Positions 1-5,562 of a stretch of DNA of 5,590 nucleotides are shown piece after piece. Source of the stretch: Candidatus Zhuqueibacterota bacterium. Lineage in GTDB: Bacteria; SM23-31. Every line of letters begins with the position of its first letter. The first letter of the stretch is position 1. The stretch is from the NCBI GenBank assembly GCA_022562855.1, contig JADFON010000152.1:1-5590 (forward strand). Direction: 5' to 3'. Position numbers and translations under genes: made by a program. The notes below the pieces were generated by a model. That model was not told where the DNA came from. It was given only the letters and a program-made list of their open reading frames with translations, and did no database searches.

Positions 1-690
1 GCCAAGAATAGCTATTGCAGTAAGCAATTCCGCATGACGGTCACGCTGAATGATCTGGTTAGACACCGGGGCAGGTTGTAATGACAACTCTTTACACACC
101 AATTCTTCTACTTTTGGGTCGAGATAGGCAAATGTACCGACGGCTCCGGATATTTTTGCAAACGAAAGTTGTTCAACCGCCCTCTCGATACGTCCACGCG
201 ACCTGATCAATTCGGTGTACCAGACAGCCAGCTTCAGTCCGAATGTTATCGGTTCCGATGCGACACCGTGAGTCCTGCCAAGCATGATGGTGTCTTTATA
301 TTCTCTTGCACGTTCTCCGACCGCATCTATCGCATTACCTATGGCGTCGATAATCAGCCTTCCGGCATCCCGGCACTGAAGGGCAAGCGTTGTATCGAGA
401 AGGTCGGAGGATGTCATGCCGATATGAACATGCCGTGATTCGGGTCCAATATGTTCAGCCATGCTTGAGAGAAAAGCGATGACATCGTGACCCACATCCG
501 CTTCGATTTCATTGATCCGTTCTACTGAAAAATCGGCTTTTTCCTCAATGATTTTTAGTGCATCCGGCGGGATGTTTCCCAGTTCCGCCTGTGCGCGGCA
601 AGCCGCCAGTTCTATTTTTTTCCAATATTCAAACCGGTTTTCATCTTTCCAGATATTTGCCATTTCAGGCAGTGAATAACGTTCGATCAT
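1..690 (-). CDS. purB: Adenylosuccinate lyase, N-terminal 230 residues (3' end outside window)
   Basis: Adenylosuccinate lyase of the fumarase/aspartase superfamily acts twice in purine synthesis. It splits SAICAR to AICAR plus fumarate, and adenylosuccinate to AMP plus fumarate; it is a cytosolic homotetramer. The translation opens MIERYSLPEMANIWKDENRF, typical of bacterial PurB. Family motifs seen are HVHIGMTSSDLLDT at residues 87-100, GRTHG at 138-142 (H141 aligns with the conserved catalytic histidine), FAKISGAVGTFA at about 167-178, and QRDRH at 215-219. The flexible signature loop with the catalytic serine (SSxMPxKxNP) would lie further on and is off the left edge; about 200 residues are missing. 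The ATG at 690 is the natural family start, 21 bases after the htrA stop. No clear Shine-Dalgarno sequence precedes it (ACTGAATCTCA), so translation may depend on the upstream gene. It is the last visible gene of the minus-strand cluster. Confidence 0.96.
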   Translation of the reverse strand, partial: MIERYSLPEMANIWKDENRFEYWKKIELAACRAQAELGNIPPDALKIIEEKADFSVERINEIEADVGHDVIAFLSSMAEHIGPESRHVHIGMTSSDLLDTTLALQCRDAGRLIIDAIGNAIDAVGERAREYKDTIMLGRTHGVASEPITFGLKLAVWYTELIRSRGRIERAVEQLSFAKISGAVGTFAYLDPKVEELVCKELSLQPAPVSNQIIQRDRHAELLTAIAILG

Positions 691-711
691 TGAGATTCAG
701 TTTCTATTATA

Positions 712-1878
712 CTATCTTCGCGCCCGTTCAATGGTTAATGTGGTCTCAAACAGACGGTAATTTCTGACTATGGTCAGGTTGATTTGTGTGCCGACCTTTG
801 GATTCGAGGCATCTATAAACTTTCTGACTTCATCAACCTTCCTTACGGCATTTCCATTTACGGCGGTGATAATGTCCCCGACCAGCAGCCCGGCTTTAGC
901 CGCGGGGCTTGACTGGTCGATTGCAGCGATAAGAAATCCTTCGGTAACATTTAACCTGTACCTTCTGATAATGTCACGGTTTATGGTGTAACCCCTGAAT
1001 CCAACCCAATAGGTGTTGTCGTTCTCAGCTAATTTCTTTAGTTCATCGGCAACTTTTTTTACCTTGTTTATCGGTATTGCAAAACTGATCCCGATGGATC
1101 CTTCGGAGCCGCCTCCTGCCGTATATATGACGGTGTTTATTCCAATCACCTCGCCTGCGCCGTTTATCAACGGTCCTCCGCTGTTTCCCGGATTTATTGA
1201 CGCATCGGTTTGTATCATGTCCTGGTATATCCTCTGGTCGTGCTCCTCCAGGTCAAGATTGACTGCGCTGATCACTCCCACCGATACGGTAGGTTTATCA
1301 GTATTATTGAACAGACCAAAGGGATTTCCAAGGGCGATTGCCCATTCTCCGATAATAATGTCGTCGGAATTTCCAAATTTTACTTTCGGAAAGTTGGCGC
1401 CTTCGATTTTCAAAAGAGCTATATCTGCGGTAAATCTGCTTTCCACCAATTGAGCGTCATAGGTGTTTCCATTTGTCATCGTGATTTTTATTTCCTGCGC
1501 GTTTCTCACGACATGATCGCTTGTTACAATATAACCGTCTTCCGATATTATCAGACCCGATCCTATACCGCGTACTTCTCTTGGTTCCTGTCTTTCATAA
1601 AAAAACTGCAGGAACGGGTCGAGATTTACTTGCTGGATAGACCGGACACTTATTCCCACTACAGCAGGACTGACTAATTCAACAGCCCTGGTTATAGCGT
1701 TTCTTCGGGACGAATATATGTTGTTGTTTCCGGTATCGCTATCTGTGCCGGACGCCGGAAGACGCTGCCCGGATGTTGTCCCGGTGAGGTCGCTTTCGTC
1801 GTTTACAGTACGGTCAACTATCCATACGAGAAAAACAGCAATGAGGATGATTACTGCTATGTTCCTCTGTGCTCTCAT
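712..1878 (-). CDS. HtrA/DegS-like trypsin-type serine protease with one PDZ domain
   Basis: Membrane-anchored quality-control or signalling protease of the HtrA family (S1C), 388 residues. Residues about 7-22 form one hydrophobic segment (IAVIILIAVFLVWIV) with no cleavage site I can recognise, so it is probably a signal anchor facing the periplasm or cell exterior. A polar Ser/Thr/Gly/Asn linker covers about 27-57. The protease domain covers about 60-275 with a full triad: H122 in TSDHVV, D152 in TADIALLKI, and S233 in NPGNSGGPL. One PDZ domain spans about 290-385, with the ligand loop around EGFL at 313-316 and the SPAAKAGLLVGDII helix-strand motif. A single PDZ plus an anchor is the DegS or Gram-positive HtrA layout; DegP and DegQ have two PDZ domains. 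The ATG at 1878 has a GGGG ribosome site 7 bases upstream, overlapping the 12-base gap after the transaldolase stop. This indicates co-transcription. The substrate cannot be deduced. Confidence 0.95.
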   Translation of the reverse strand: MRAQRNIAVIILIAVFLVWIVDRTVNDESDLTGTTSGQRLPASGTDSDTGNNNIYSSRRNAITRAVELVSPAVVGISVRSIQQVNLDPFLQFFYERQEPREVRGIGSGLIISEDGYIVTSDHVVRNAQEIKITMTNGNTYDAQLVESRFTADIALLKIEGANFPKVKFGNSDDIIIGEWAIALGNPFGLFNNTDKPTVSVGVISAVNLDLEEHDQRIYQDMIQTDASINPGNSGGPLINGAGEVIGINTVIYTAGGGSEGSIGISFAIPINKVKKVADELKKLAENDNTYWVGFRGYTINRDIIRRYRLNVTEGFLIAAIDQSSPAAKAGLLVGDIITAVNGNAVRKVDEVRKFIDASNPKVGTQINLTIVRNYRLFETTLTIERARR

Positions 1879-1890
1879 ATATATCCCCGT

Positions 1891-2535
1891 TTATTTTTGT
1901 ACTTTTTCCCAGTCTTTCAGGAAACTTTCGATACCGATATCGGTAAGCGGATGTTTCAGCAATTGGTCTAATACTTTAATTGGCAGCGTCACGATATCCG
2001 CACCGGCTAATGCGGCTTCGACCACGTGCAGCGGGTTACGGATACTCGCAACAAGAACCTCGGTTTCAATACCGTAATTGTCGAAAATCGTAACAATGTC
2101 CCTGATAACATCCATGCCGTAATTCGTAATGTCATCAATCCTCCCGACAAACGGACTGACAATGGTAGCTCCGGCTTTTGCCGCGAGAAGCGCCTGAGAC
2201 GGTTGAAAAATAAGTGTCGTATTTGTTTTTATCCCCTCGCTTGTAAATATTTTTATTGCTTTCAGTCCTTCTTTGCTGATAGGAACTTTTATGTTTATAT
2301 TGTCGGCTATTTTTGCAAATTCACGTCCCTCCTTGACCATGCCTTCGGCATCGAGACTCACCGTTTCCGCGCTCACGGGTCCGTCAACAATAGAGGTTAT
2401 CTCCTTTAGTTTATCAGGATACGTTCCTTTCTCTCTGGACATGAGCGTTGGATTTGTCGTCACTCCATCGAGAATTCCAAGCTTGTCGGCTTCTTTAATT
2501 TCATCAATATTTGCGGTATCTATAAAAAATTTCAT
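1891..2535 (-). CDS. Transaldolase, small TalC/FSA-type
   Basis: Class I aldolase of the small transaldolase / fructose-6-phosphate aldolase family, 214 residues (usual length about 215-220), a cytosolic TIM barrel in the non-oxidative pentose phosphate pathway. The N-terminus [20 protein letters not shown] and the TTNPTL motif at 26-31 are diagnostic. K83 in INIKVPIS is the Schiff-base lysine. Two positions that separate true transaldolases from the E. coli aldolase FsaA can be read. FsaA has Gln in its FAQV segment and Tyr in APYVNRID; here they are E57 (VSAETV) and F129 (SPFVGRID), both as in transaldolases. I therefore favour transfer of dihydroxyacetone units between sugar phosphates over free fructose-6-phosphate cleavage; this is inference from active-site residues. 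The ATG at 2535 has a strong ribosome site (AGAGGGAGA, about 6 bases upstream). It follows truA after a 180-base gap and is closely followed by htrA. Confidence 0.95.
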   Translation of the reverse strand: MKFFIDTANIDEIKEADKLGILDGVTTNPTLMSREKGTYPDKLKEITSIVDGPVSAETVSLDAEGMVKEGREFAKIADNINIKVPISKEGLKAIKIFTSEGIKTNTTLIFQPSQALLAAKAGATIVSPFVGRIDDITNYGMDVIRDIVTIFDNYGIETEVLVASIRNPLHVVEAALAGADIVTLPIKVLDQLLKHPLTDIGIESFLKDWEKVQK

Positions 2536-2715
2536 GTACTATTCTCCCTCTTAATCAGGTTCTGTAAAGTAAGGTTCTTATAATGGCTCTAAGAGCGAAA
2601 GTTATAATGAGATTAACTGTTTGATACCACCCGATGACTGTGGCGCACCCACTATATACTTACACCTTTTGAATACCGAATGTGTTCCGATGCCCGGTAG
2701 ATTACCTTATCTGCA
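2536..2715. other. 180-base gap between truA and the transaldolase gene
   Basis: This is the longest gap inside the minus-strand cluster and so the likeliest place for an internal promoter or terminator. I see no tRNA, no T-run-backed hairpin and no open frame worth calling. On the minus strand there are -10-like stretches (TATATA near 2653-2658, TATAAC near 2602-2607), but neither has a matching -35 element 16-18 bases upstream. The ribosome site of the transaldolase gene lies at its left end. Whether transcription restarts here is undecided. Confidence 0.5.
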
Positions 2716-3456
2716 CTAATACTCAACATGCTCCAAAAACAGTCCGTTCGCAGGTGCGTGCGTACTTACCAATTTACGTTCCGAACCGCTTAATATACTA
2801 TCGATGCAATCCGGCTTTTTTGCTCCTCTGCCCACATCGACGACCGTTCCGGTAATTGCCCGAACCATCCCATGAAGAAATCTATTGGCTCTTAATCCGA
2901 TGATAATAGAGTCTCCGATTTTTTCTAATCCTGCCTCGTGAACAATACAAACGTAACCGTCGTCATTAGTAATTTCCGAATTTAGTTTCGCAAGGGGTTT
3001 GAAATCATGCTCCCCGACAACTTTATCGAGAGCGGCTTTCATATGTCCCGTATTCAATCTTGTCAGGATTTCCCAGGAAAACCGGCGCTGCAGTGCAGAA
3101 GGTGTAAGGCTTATCCTGTATCGGTAACTCCTGCTAACGGCTGAAAATCGTGCATGGAAATCGTCAGAAACAGGATCAAGCGAACAGATCGAAATATCGT
3201 CAGGCAGCATGGAATTCATGCTCTTGAGAAAAGTTTCTTCATCTGTATCCCGGTCCACATCGAAGTACGCTGTTTGACCTCTTGCGTGTACTCCCCGGTC
3301 AGTGCGTCCCGCACCGACTATTGCAACATGCTTTTCGAATCTCTTTGAAAGTATCTCTTCAAGGACACCCTGGACTGTTCTGTGATTTTTTTGTATCTGC
3401 CATCCGAAAAATTCAGTACCGTCGTATTCAAGAACGACTTTAAATCTTTTTGTCAC
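2716..3456 (-). CDS. truA: tRNA pseudouridine(38-40) synthase
   Basis: TruA converts uridines 38, 39 and 40 in the anticodon arm of many tRNAs to pseudouridine; it is a cytosolic homodimer. The protein is 246 residues, within the normal 245-270 range. Family features in order are the opening strand VVLEYDGTEFFGWQ (7-20), TVQGVLEEIL (27-36), the catalytic loop GRTDRGVHA with nucleophile D53 (50-58), FHARFSAVSRSYRYRI (100-115) carrying the conserved tyrosines, GEHDF (148-152), NRFLHGMVR (191-199), and the C-terminal APANGLFL (234-241). The start is GTG at 3456, which overlaps the ecfT stop as GTGA. No ATG lies near and the GTG gives the family N-terminus. The preceding bases carry only a weak GGGA, so translational coupling to ecfT is likely. 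Catalytic residues appear intact. Confidence 0.97.
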   Translation of the reverse strand: MTKRFKVVLEYDGTEFFGWQIQKNHRTVQGVLEEILSKRFEKHVAIVGAGRTDRGVHARGQTAYFDVDRDTDEETFLKSMNSMLPDDISICSLDPVSDDFHARFSAVSRSYRYRISLTPSALQRRFSWEILTRLNTGHMKAALDKVVGEHDFKPLAKLNSEITNDDGYVCIVHEAGLEKIGDSIIIGLRANRFLHGMVRAITGTVVDVGRGAKKPDCIDSILSGSERKLVSTHAPANGLFLEHVEY

Positions 3457-4244
3457 AACAGATAGGTCCCGGAAGCGATACTTATAACGGTAACTGCTGC
3501 AATGATATCGGAAGTCTTAAATTTCAGATCGTTATAATATGTTCGTGAGCCGCTGCCAGGATATCCGCGTGCTTCGAGAGCAAATGCAAGGGCGTCGGCG
3601 CGGTTAAATACTGATATAAACATCGGTATAACGAGCGACGCTAAATTTCTTATTCTTGAGACAATTTTACCCTCGAAATGTACACCCCTTGCTGCCTGTG
3701 CCTTTCTGATTCTATCACTTTCTTCAAAGAGAACCGGTATGAACCTCAAAGTAATTCCAAGCATTAGTGCGAACCTGTCAGGCTTCAGACCGGTTTTTCT
3801 GAGCGGTCTGAGCAATTTTTCCAACCCGTCTGTCATATCGGTCGGTGGAGTCGTCAGCATTACTAAAATCGAAAACGAAATCAATAGCAGCAGACGCAAC
3901 CCGAAAAAAAGACCTTTGCTCACTCCCTCTTCGGTCACGCTAAAACCAACTATCGGGATTTGGAAAATTGGATTTCCCTCGCCAAAAAACGAGTGGAGAA
4001 AAAAAGTAAATATTATTATCCAGAAAAAAATTCTTAATTGGCGGAAAAAATGTGCAAACGGTATTTTAGATAACCGTATGACTACCATAAGAAAAACTAA
4101 AAAACTTAAATGCGTCAAGAAATTCTGACCTAATGTAACTGCAATTACGATTGGAATCAGGGTCAGGAATTTTGTCCGTGGGTCTAACCTGTGAATTAGA
4201 GATTTTCGTGGACAGTATTGCCCTAACGTGAGATTTTGCAACAA
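3453..4244 (-). CDS. ecfT: ECF transporter transmembrane subunit EcfT (CbiQ family)
   Basis: EcfT is the membrane scaffold of energy-coupling factor importers, joining two ABC ATPases to a substrate-binding S protein that takes up vitamins or metal ions. The 263-residue product opens LLQNLTLGQYCPRKS then HRLDPRTKFL, the standard family start. Hydrophobic segments lie near residues 26-56, 71-85, 111-131 and 202-216, with a last one at about 245-262. Both Ala-Arg-Gly coupling motifs that contact the ATPases are present: AQAARGVHF (ARG at 185-187) and LEARGYPG (ARG at 225-227). I chose TTG at 4244 because AGAGG lies 7 bases upstream and the length fits. The frame is open up to a TTG at 4388, but those 48 extra residues are unlike the family and that TTG has no ribosome site. 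No ATPase or S-component gene is in the window, so the substrate is unknown. The stop overlaps the truA start by 4 bases. Confidence 0.93.
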   Translation of the reverse strand: MLQNLTLGQYCPRKSLIHRLDPRTKFLTLIPIVIAVTLGQNFLTHLSFLVFLMVVIRLSKIPFAHFFRQLRIFFWIIIFTFFLHSFFGEGNPIFQIPIVGFSVTEEGVSKGLFFGLRLLLLISFSILVMLTTPPTDMTDGLEKLLRPLRKTGLKPDRFALMLGITLRFIPVLFEESDRIRKAQAARGVHFEGKIVSRIRNLASLVIPMFISVFNRADALAFALEARGYPGSGSRTYYNDLKFKTSDIIAAVTVISIASGTYLL

Positions 4245-4256
4245 GATAACGCCTCT
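4237..4256 (-). promoter_or_regulatory. ecfT: Ribosome binding site that fixes the TTG start of ecfT
   Basis: On the minus strand the sequence reads AAGAGGCGTTATC followed by TTG TTG. The AGAGG core sits 7 bases before the first TTG (4244), an ideal spacing. The neighbouring in-frame codons GTT and ATC are not usual starts. This supports the shorter reading of the gene. Confidence 0.75.
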
Positions 4257-4313
4257 TGATTTTAACTTACTAATGTAGTAAATAATTGCCCAAAATAAAA
4301 GTCTTTTTCCGGC

Positions 4314-4440
4314 AGATTTTCGATCTATTGACGTCTCAAAAGCGCATTTATTTGAACCTAAAGAGAGTAAATCAGAAACAAGCGGCAAAAATAAAAATTC
4401 GTGACCTTACCGAGATTTTTCCGTATATTGACGTCAAAAG
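4314..4440. repeat. Two-copy imperfect direct repeat with TTGACGTC core
   Basis: Copy 1 lies at 4314-4342 and copy 2 at 4413-4440. Both begin AGATTTT, contain ATTGACGTC, and end AAAAG; the middle parts differ by substitutions and small gaps. The TTGACG starts are at 4328 and 4428, exactly 100 bp apart. In copy 2 the core extends to a perfect 10-base palindrome TTGACGTCAA (4428-4437), which also forms the -35 of the downstream promoter. It could be a pair of operator sites or a decayed promoter duplication; chance cannot be excluded for so short a core. Confidence 0.45.
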
Positions 4441-4457
4441 AAATTGTAATTTAAAAT
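4428..4457 (+). promoter_or_regulatory. Predicted sigma70-type promoter of the M50 protease gene
   Basis: The -35 is TTGACG (4428-4433, 5 of 6 to consensus) and the -10 is TAAAAT (4452-4457, 5 of 6), with an 18-base spacer. Initiation would fall at about 4464-4466, two to four bases before the ATG at 4468. No Shine-Dalgarno sequence is present. The predicted mRNA is therefore leaderless or nearly so. Confidence 0.5.
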
Positions 4458-4467
4458 GTAAAATACA

Positions 4468-5046
4468 ATGGAATATAATTTACCGCCATACGGGAACGAT
4501 CTGCCGAGTTATCAAAAAGAGCTTCCGAAAACCGACCCCGAAAAGACAGGGGCAGGACTTCCGCCAACTAAACCGGTAATAAATTTAGTACTATTTATTC
4601 TGACTGTATTAACGACCCTGTTCGCCGGTTCTTATCTGAACCAGGGAGACCCGCTCAGCAGGATAGAGGACCTCTATCTTGGAATTCCGTTTTCATTTAC
4701 ACTGCTTGCAATTATCGGATGTCATGAATTCGGCCATTATTTCATGTGCAGAAAACACAATGTTGACGCTACCTTACCATACTTTCTTCCTGCGCCTCCC
4801 CCGTTTTTGATCGGCACGTTCGGGGCTGTAATAAAGATCCGCACCCCGATAAAGAATAACCGCGCGCTGTTTGATATAGGCGCTGCCGGTCCTATCGCGG
4901 GAATAATTGTCGCAATTCCGGCAATAATTATCGGTTTGGAAAGATCGGAAATTCTCGAAGTCCAGCCAATGATTGGGGGTAGTCTCGGTGAACCGATTCT
5001 TTTTAAGATTATTTCAATTTCATTTTCATTTAAATTAAAAACATAA
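4468..5046 (+). CDS. Site-2 protease (M50, EGY-like), C-terminally truncated
   Basis: Intramembrane zinc metalloprotease of the M50/site-2 protease family, which cleaves membrane-embedded substrates. A proline-rich cytosolic-looking N-terminus (1-35) is followed by membrane segments at about 37-54, 73-92 (holding the zinc motif HEFGH, residues 86-90, catalytic E87) and 133-157. Conserved family stretches are CRKHNVDATLPYFLPAPPP (94-112), GTFGAVIKIRTPI (116-128) and ALFDIGAAGPIAG (133-145). This pattern matches the bacterial homologues of plant EGY proteases. The match ends near LGEPILFKII (173-182), after which only SISFSFKLKT precedes the stop. Family members run on for roughly another 100 or more residues that include the aspartate ligand for zinc (an LDGGH-like motif), so this product should be inactive. 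An in-frame TAA at 4459 makes ATG 4468 the first possible start. See the junction at about 5000. Confidence 0.85.
   Translation: MEYNLPPYGNDLPSYQKELPKTDPEKTGAGLPPTKPVINLVLFILTVLTTLFAGSYLNQGDPLSRIEDLYLGIPFSFTLLAIIGCHEFGHYFMCRKHNVDATLPYFLPAPPPFLIGTFGAVIKIRTPIKNNRALFDIGAAGPIAGIIVAIPAIIIGLERSEILEVQPMIGGSLGEPILFKIISISFSFKLKT
4987..5020. other. Junction truncating two unrelated genes tail-to-tail
   Basis: The plus-strand M50 homology runs to about 5004-5013, and the minus-strand ATPase-like reading runs to about 4995-5003. The breakpoint must therefore lie in this short interval. No inverted terminal repeat, target duplication or transposase is visible at the point itself. To the right, three hand-counted 60-base rows give about 28-37% GC, lower than most rows to the left, though AT-rich rows also occur there. 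Confidence 0.7.
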
Positions 5047-5252
5047 GTTATTGATGTGTCTTCTGAACTTCCTGTAAGAGGTTTATCGCCATCCTTAAAC
5101 TCGATATCTTCATTCAAAAACATCAATGCATCCAATATTGTTGTTTTTCCGGATTCATTTTTTCCTGCAAATATTGTTAAAACGTCAGAAACATTACATT
5201 TTGTATCTTCAATCGATCTGAAATTTTTTATTCTAAATGATTTGAGTTTCAA
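4995..5252 (-). pseudogene. N-terminal fragment of an OLD/RecF-like AAA ATPase (Walker A module)
   Basis: Taking TTG 5252 as residue 1, the product opens (L/M)KLKSFRIKNFRSIED, the first strand and FRSI motif of SMC/RecF/OLD-type (AAA_15) ATPases. The Walker A loop GKNESGKT follows at 30-37 and then TILDALMFLNED. Such ATPases occur in DNA repair proteins and in OLD-family or Gabija-like defence nucleases; 86 residues cannot decide among them. The frame stays open to 4737, but below about 4995 it is just the antisense of the M50 gene (GSPRLPPIIGW onward), so Walker B, signature and any nuclease domain are lost. The start is uncertain: TTG 5252 fits the family but lacks a ribosome site, while TTG 5312 adds 20 residues and has AAGGA only 3 bases upstream. 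A plausible promoter lies upstream, so the 5' end seems intact. It may be an assembly artefact rather than a real remnant. Confidence 0.7.
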
Positions 5253-5295
5253 GTGTTCATATTTCTTATAGGAAGTTATTAAACATCTGTGTGTG

Positions 5296-5355
5296 GATAC
5301 AGTGTTTCTCAAAAATCCTTCAATTCACCTTGAGAAAATTTCATAATACTGTATC
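5296..5355. repeat. Interrupted inverted repeat over the ATPase promoter and 5' end
   Basis: The outer arms are GATACAGT (5296-5303) and ACTGTATC (5348-5355), perfect over 8 bases. The inner arms are TTTCTCAA (5305-5312) and TTGAGAAA (5330-5337), also perfect over 8. Left arms are separated by 1 base and right arms by 10, so the two pairs are not in one continuous helix. The right outer arm lies in the promoter spacer, upstream of the predicted transcription start, which favours a DNA operator over an RNA hairpin for the outer pair. The inner pair could fold in RNA only if the start is at about 5337 or further upstream. Confidence 0.5.
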
Positions 5356-5370
5356 AAACTAAAACTTCAA
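5343..5370 (-). promoter_or_regulatory. Predicted promoter of the ATPase fragment
   Basis: On the minus strand the -35 is TTGAAG (5365-5370, 4 of 6 to consensus), the spacer is 16 bases, and the -10 is TATTAT (5343-5348, 5 of 6). Initiation would be at about 5336. That leaves about 24 leader bases, including AAGGA, before TTG 5312, or about 84 before TTG 5252. The spacer contains GATACAGT, one arm of the inverted repeat, so a repressor bound there would block polymerase; that is inference. Confidence 0.4.
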
Positions 5371-5529
5371 CACCGCAAATGTGTTTAGAGATATGAACCA
5401 AACAGACAATTCCCCTCGAGGGCTTCTTAAAACTATATTTCAAAAGTGAATTTTTGTATCAATCATACACTAAATATGCAAATAATTGGGAATTAATTTT
5501 CATACTTTTCTGCGTCCACTTTATTCCCC

Positions 5530-5562
5530 AAAAATGGTTCAAGCCTCTAAAGAATTGAACCA
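5530..5562 (-). terminator. Weak terminator-like stem-loop facing leftward
   Basis: TGGTTCAA (5535-5542) and TTGAACCA (5555-5562) form a perfect 8-base stem with a 12-base loop. Read on the minus strand, the stem is followed by ATTTTTGGGG, a run of five T. The stem has only three G-C pairs, so termination would be weak. It would suit the end of a minus-strand gene lying beyond the right edge. Confidence 0.3.

Larger units (their letters stand above)
4245..4467. other. Divergent intergenic region between ecfT and the M50 protease gene
   Basis: This 223-base AT-rich region separates the minus-strand cluster from the plus-strand protease. It holds the ecfT ribosome site at its left end, a pair of TTGACGTC-core repeats, and the plus-strand promoter at its right end. 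For the minus strand I found no convincing -35/-10 pair, so the promoter of the ecfT-led cluster is not identified, although it should lie here if transcription starts at ecfT. Confidence 0.6.

Noticed and set aside
706-711. Perfect TATAAT on the minus strand just before purB.
   Set aside because: The only -35-like hexamer (TTGAAC) is 14 bases upstream, too close. The gap to htrA is only 21 bases, so co-transcription is the simpler view.
1013-1677. Two long overlapping plus-strand open frames (146 and 155 codons).
   Set aside because: Both lie antisense inside the htrA gene, whose translation has a complete catalytic triad and PDZ domain. They resemble no protein I know and are shadows.
4245-4388. 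Longer ecfT start at TTG 4388, adding 48 residues.
   Set aside because: No ribosome site precedes it and the extra residues do not match the family, whereas TTG 4244 has AGAGG at ideal spacing.
4737-4994. Minus-strand continuation of the ATPase frame to a stop at 4737.
   Set aside because: This part is exactly antisense to the well-conserved M50 coding sequence and has no ATPase motif, so it is read-through past the junction.
5413-5422. Palindrome CCCTCGAGGG.
   Set aside because: A 10-base perfect palindrome with no loop, partner site or flanking T-run; it may be an isolated chance site.
5393-5449. 18-codon plus-strand open frame (MNQTDNSPRGLLKTIFQK).
   Set aside because: It is very short, has only AGAG 3 bases before the ATG, has no recognisable family, and lies in AT-rich DNA where such frames are common by chance.
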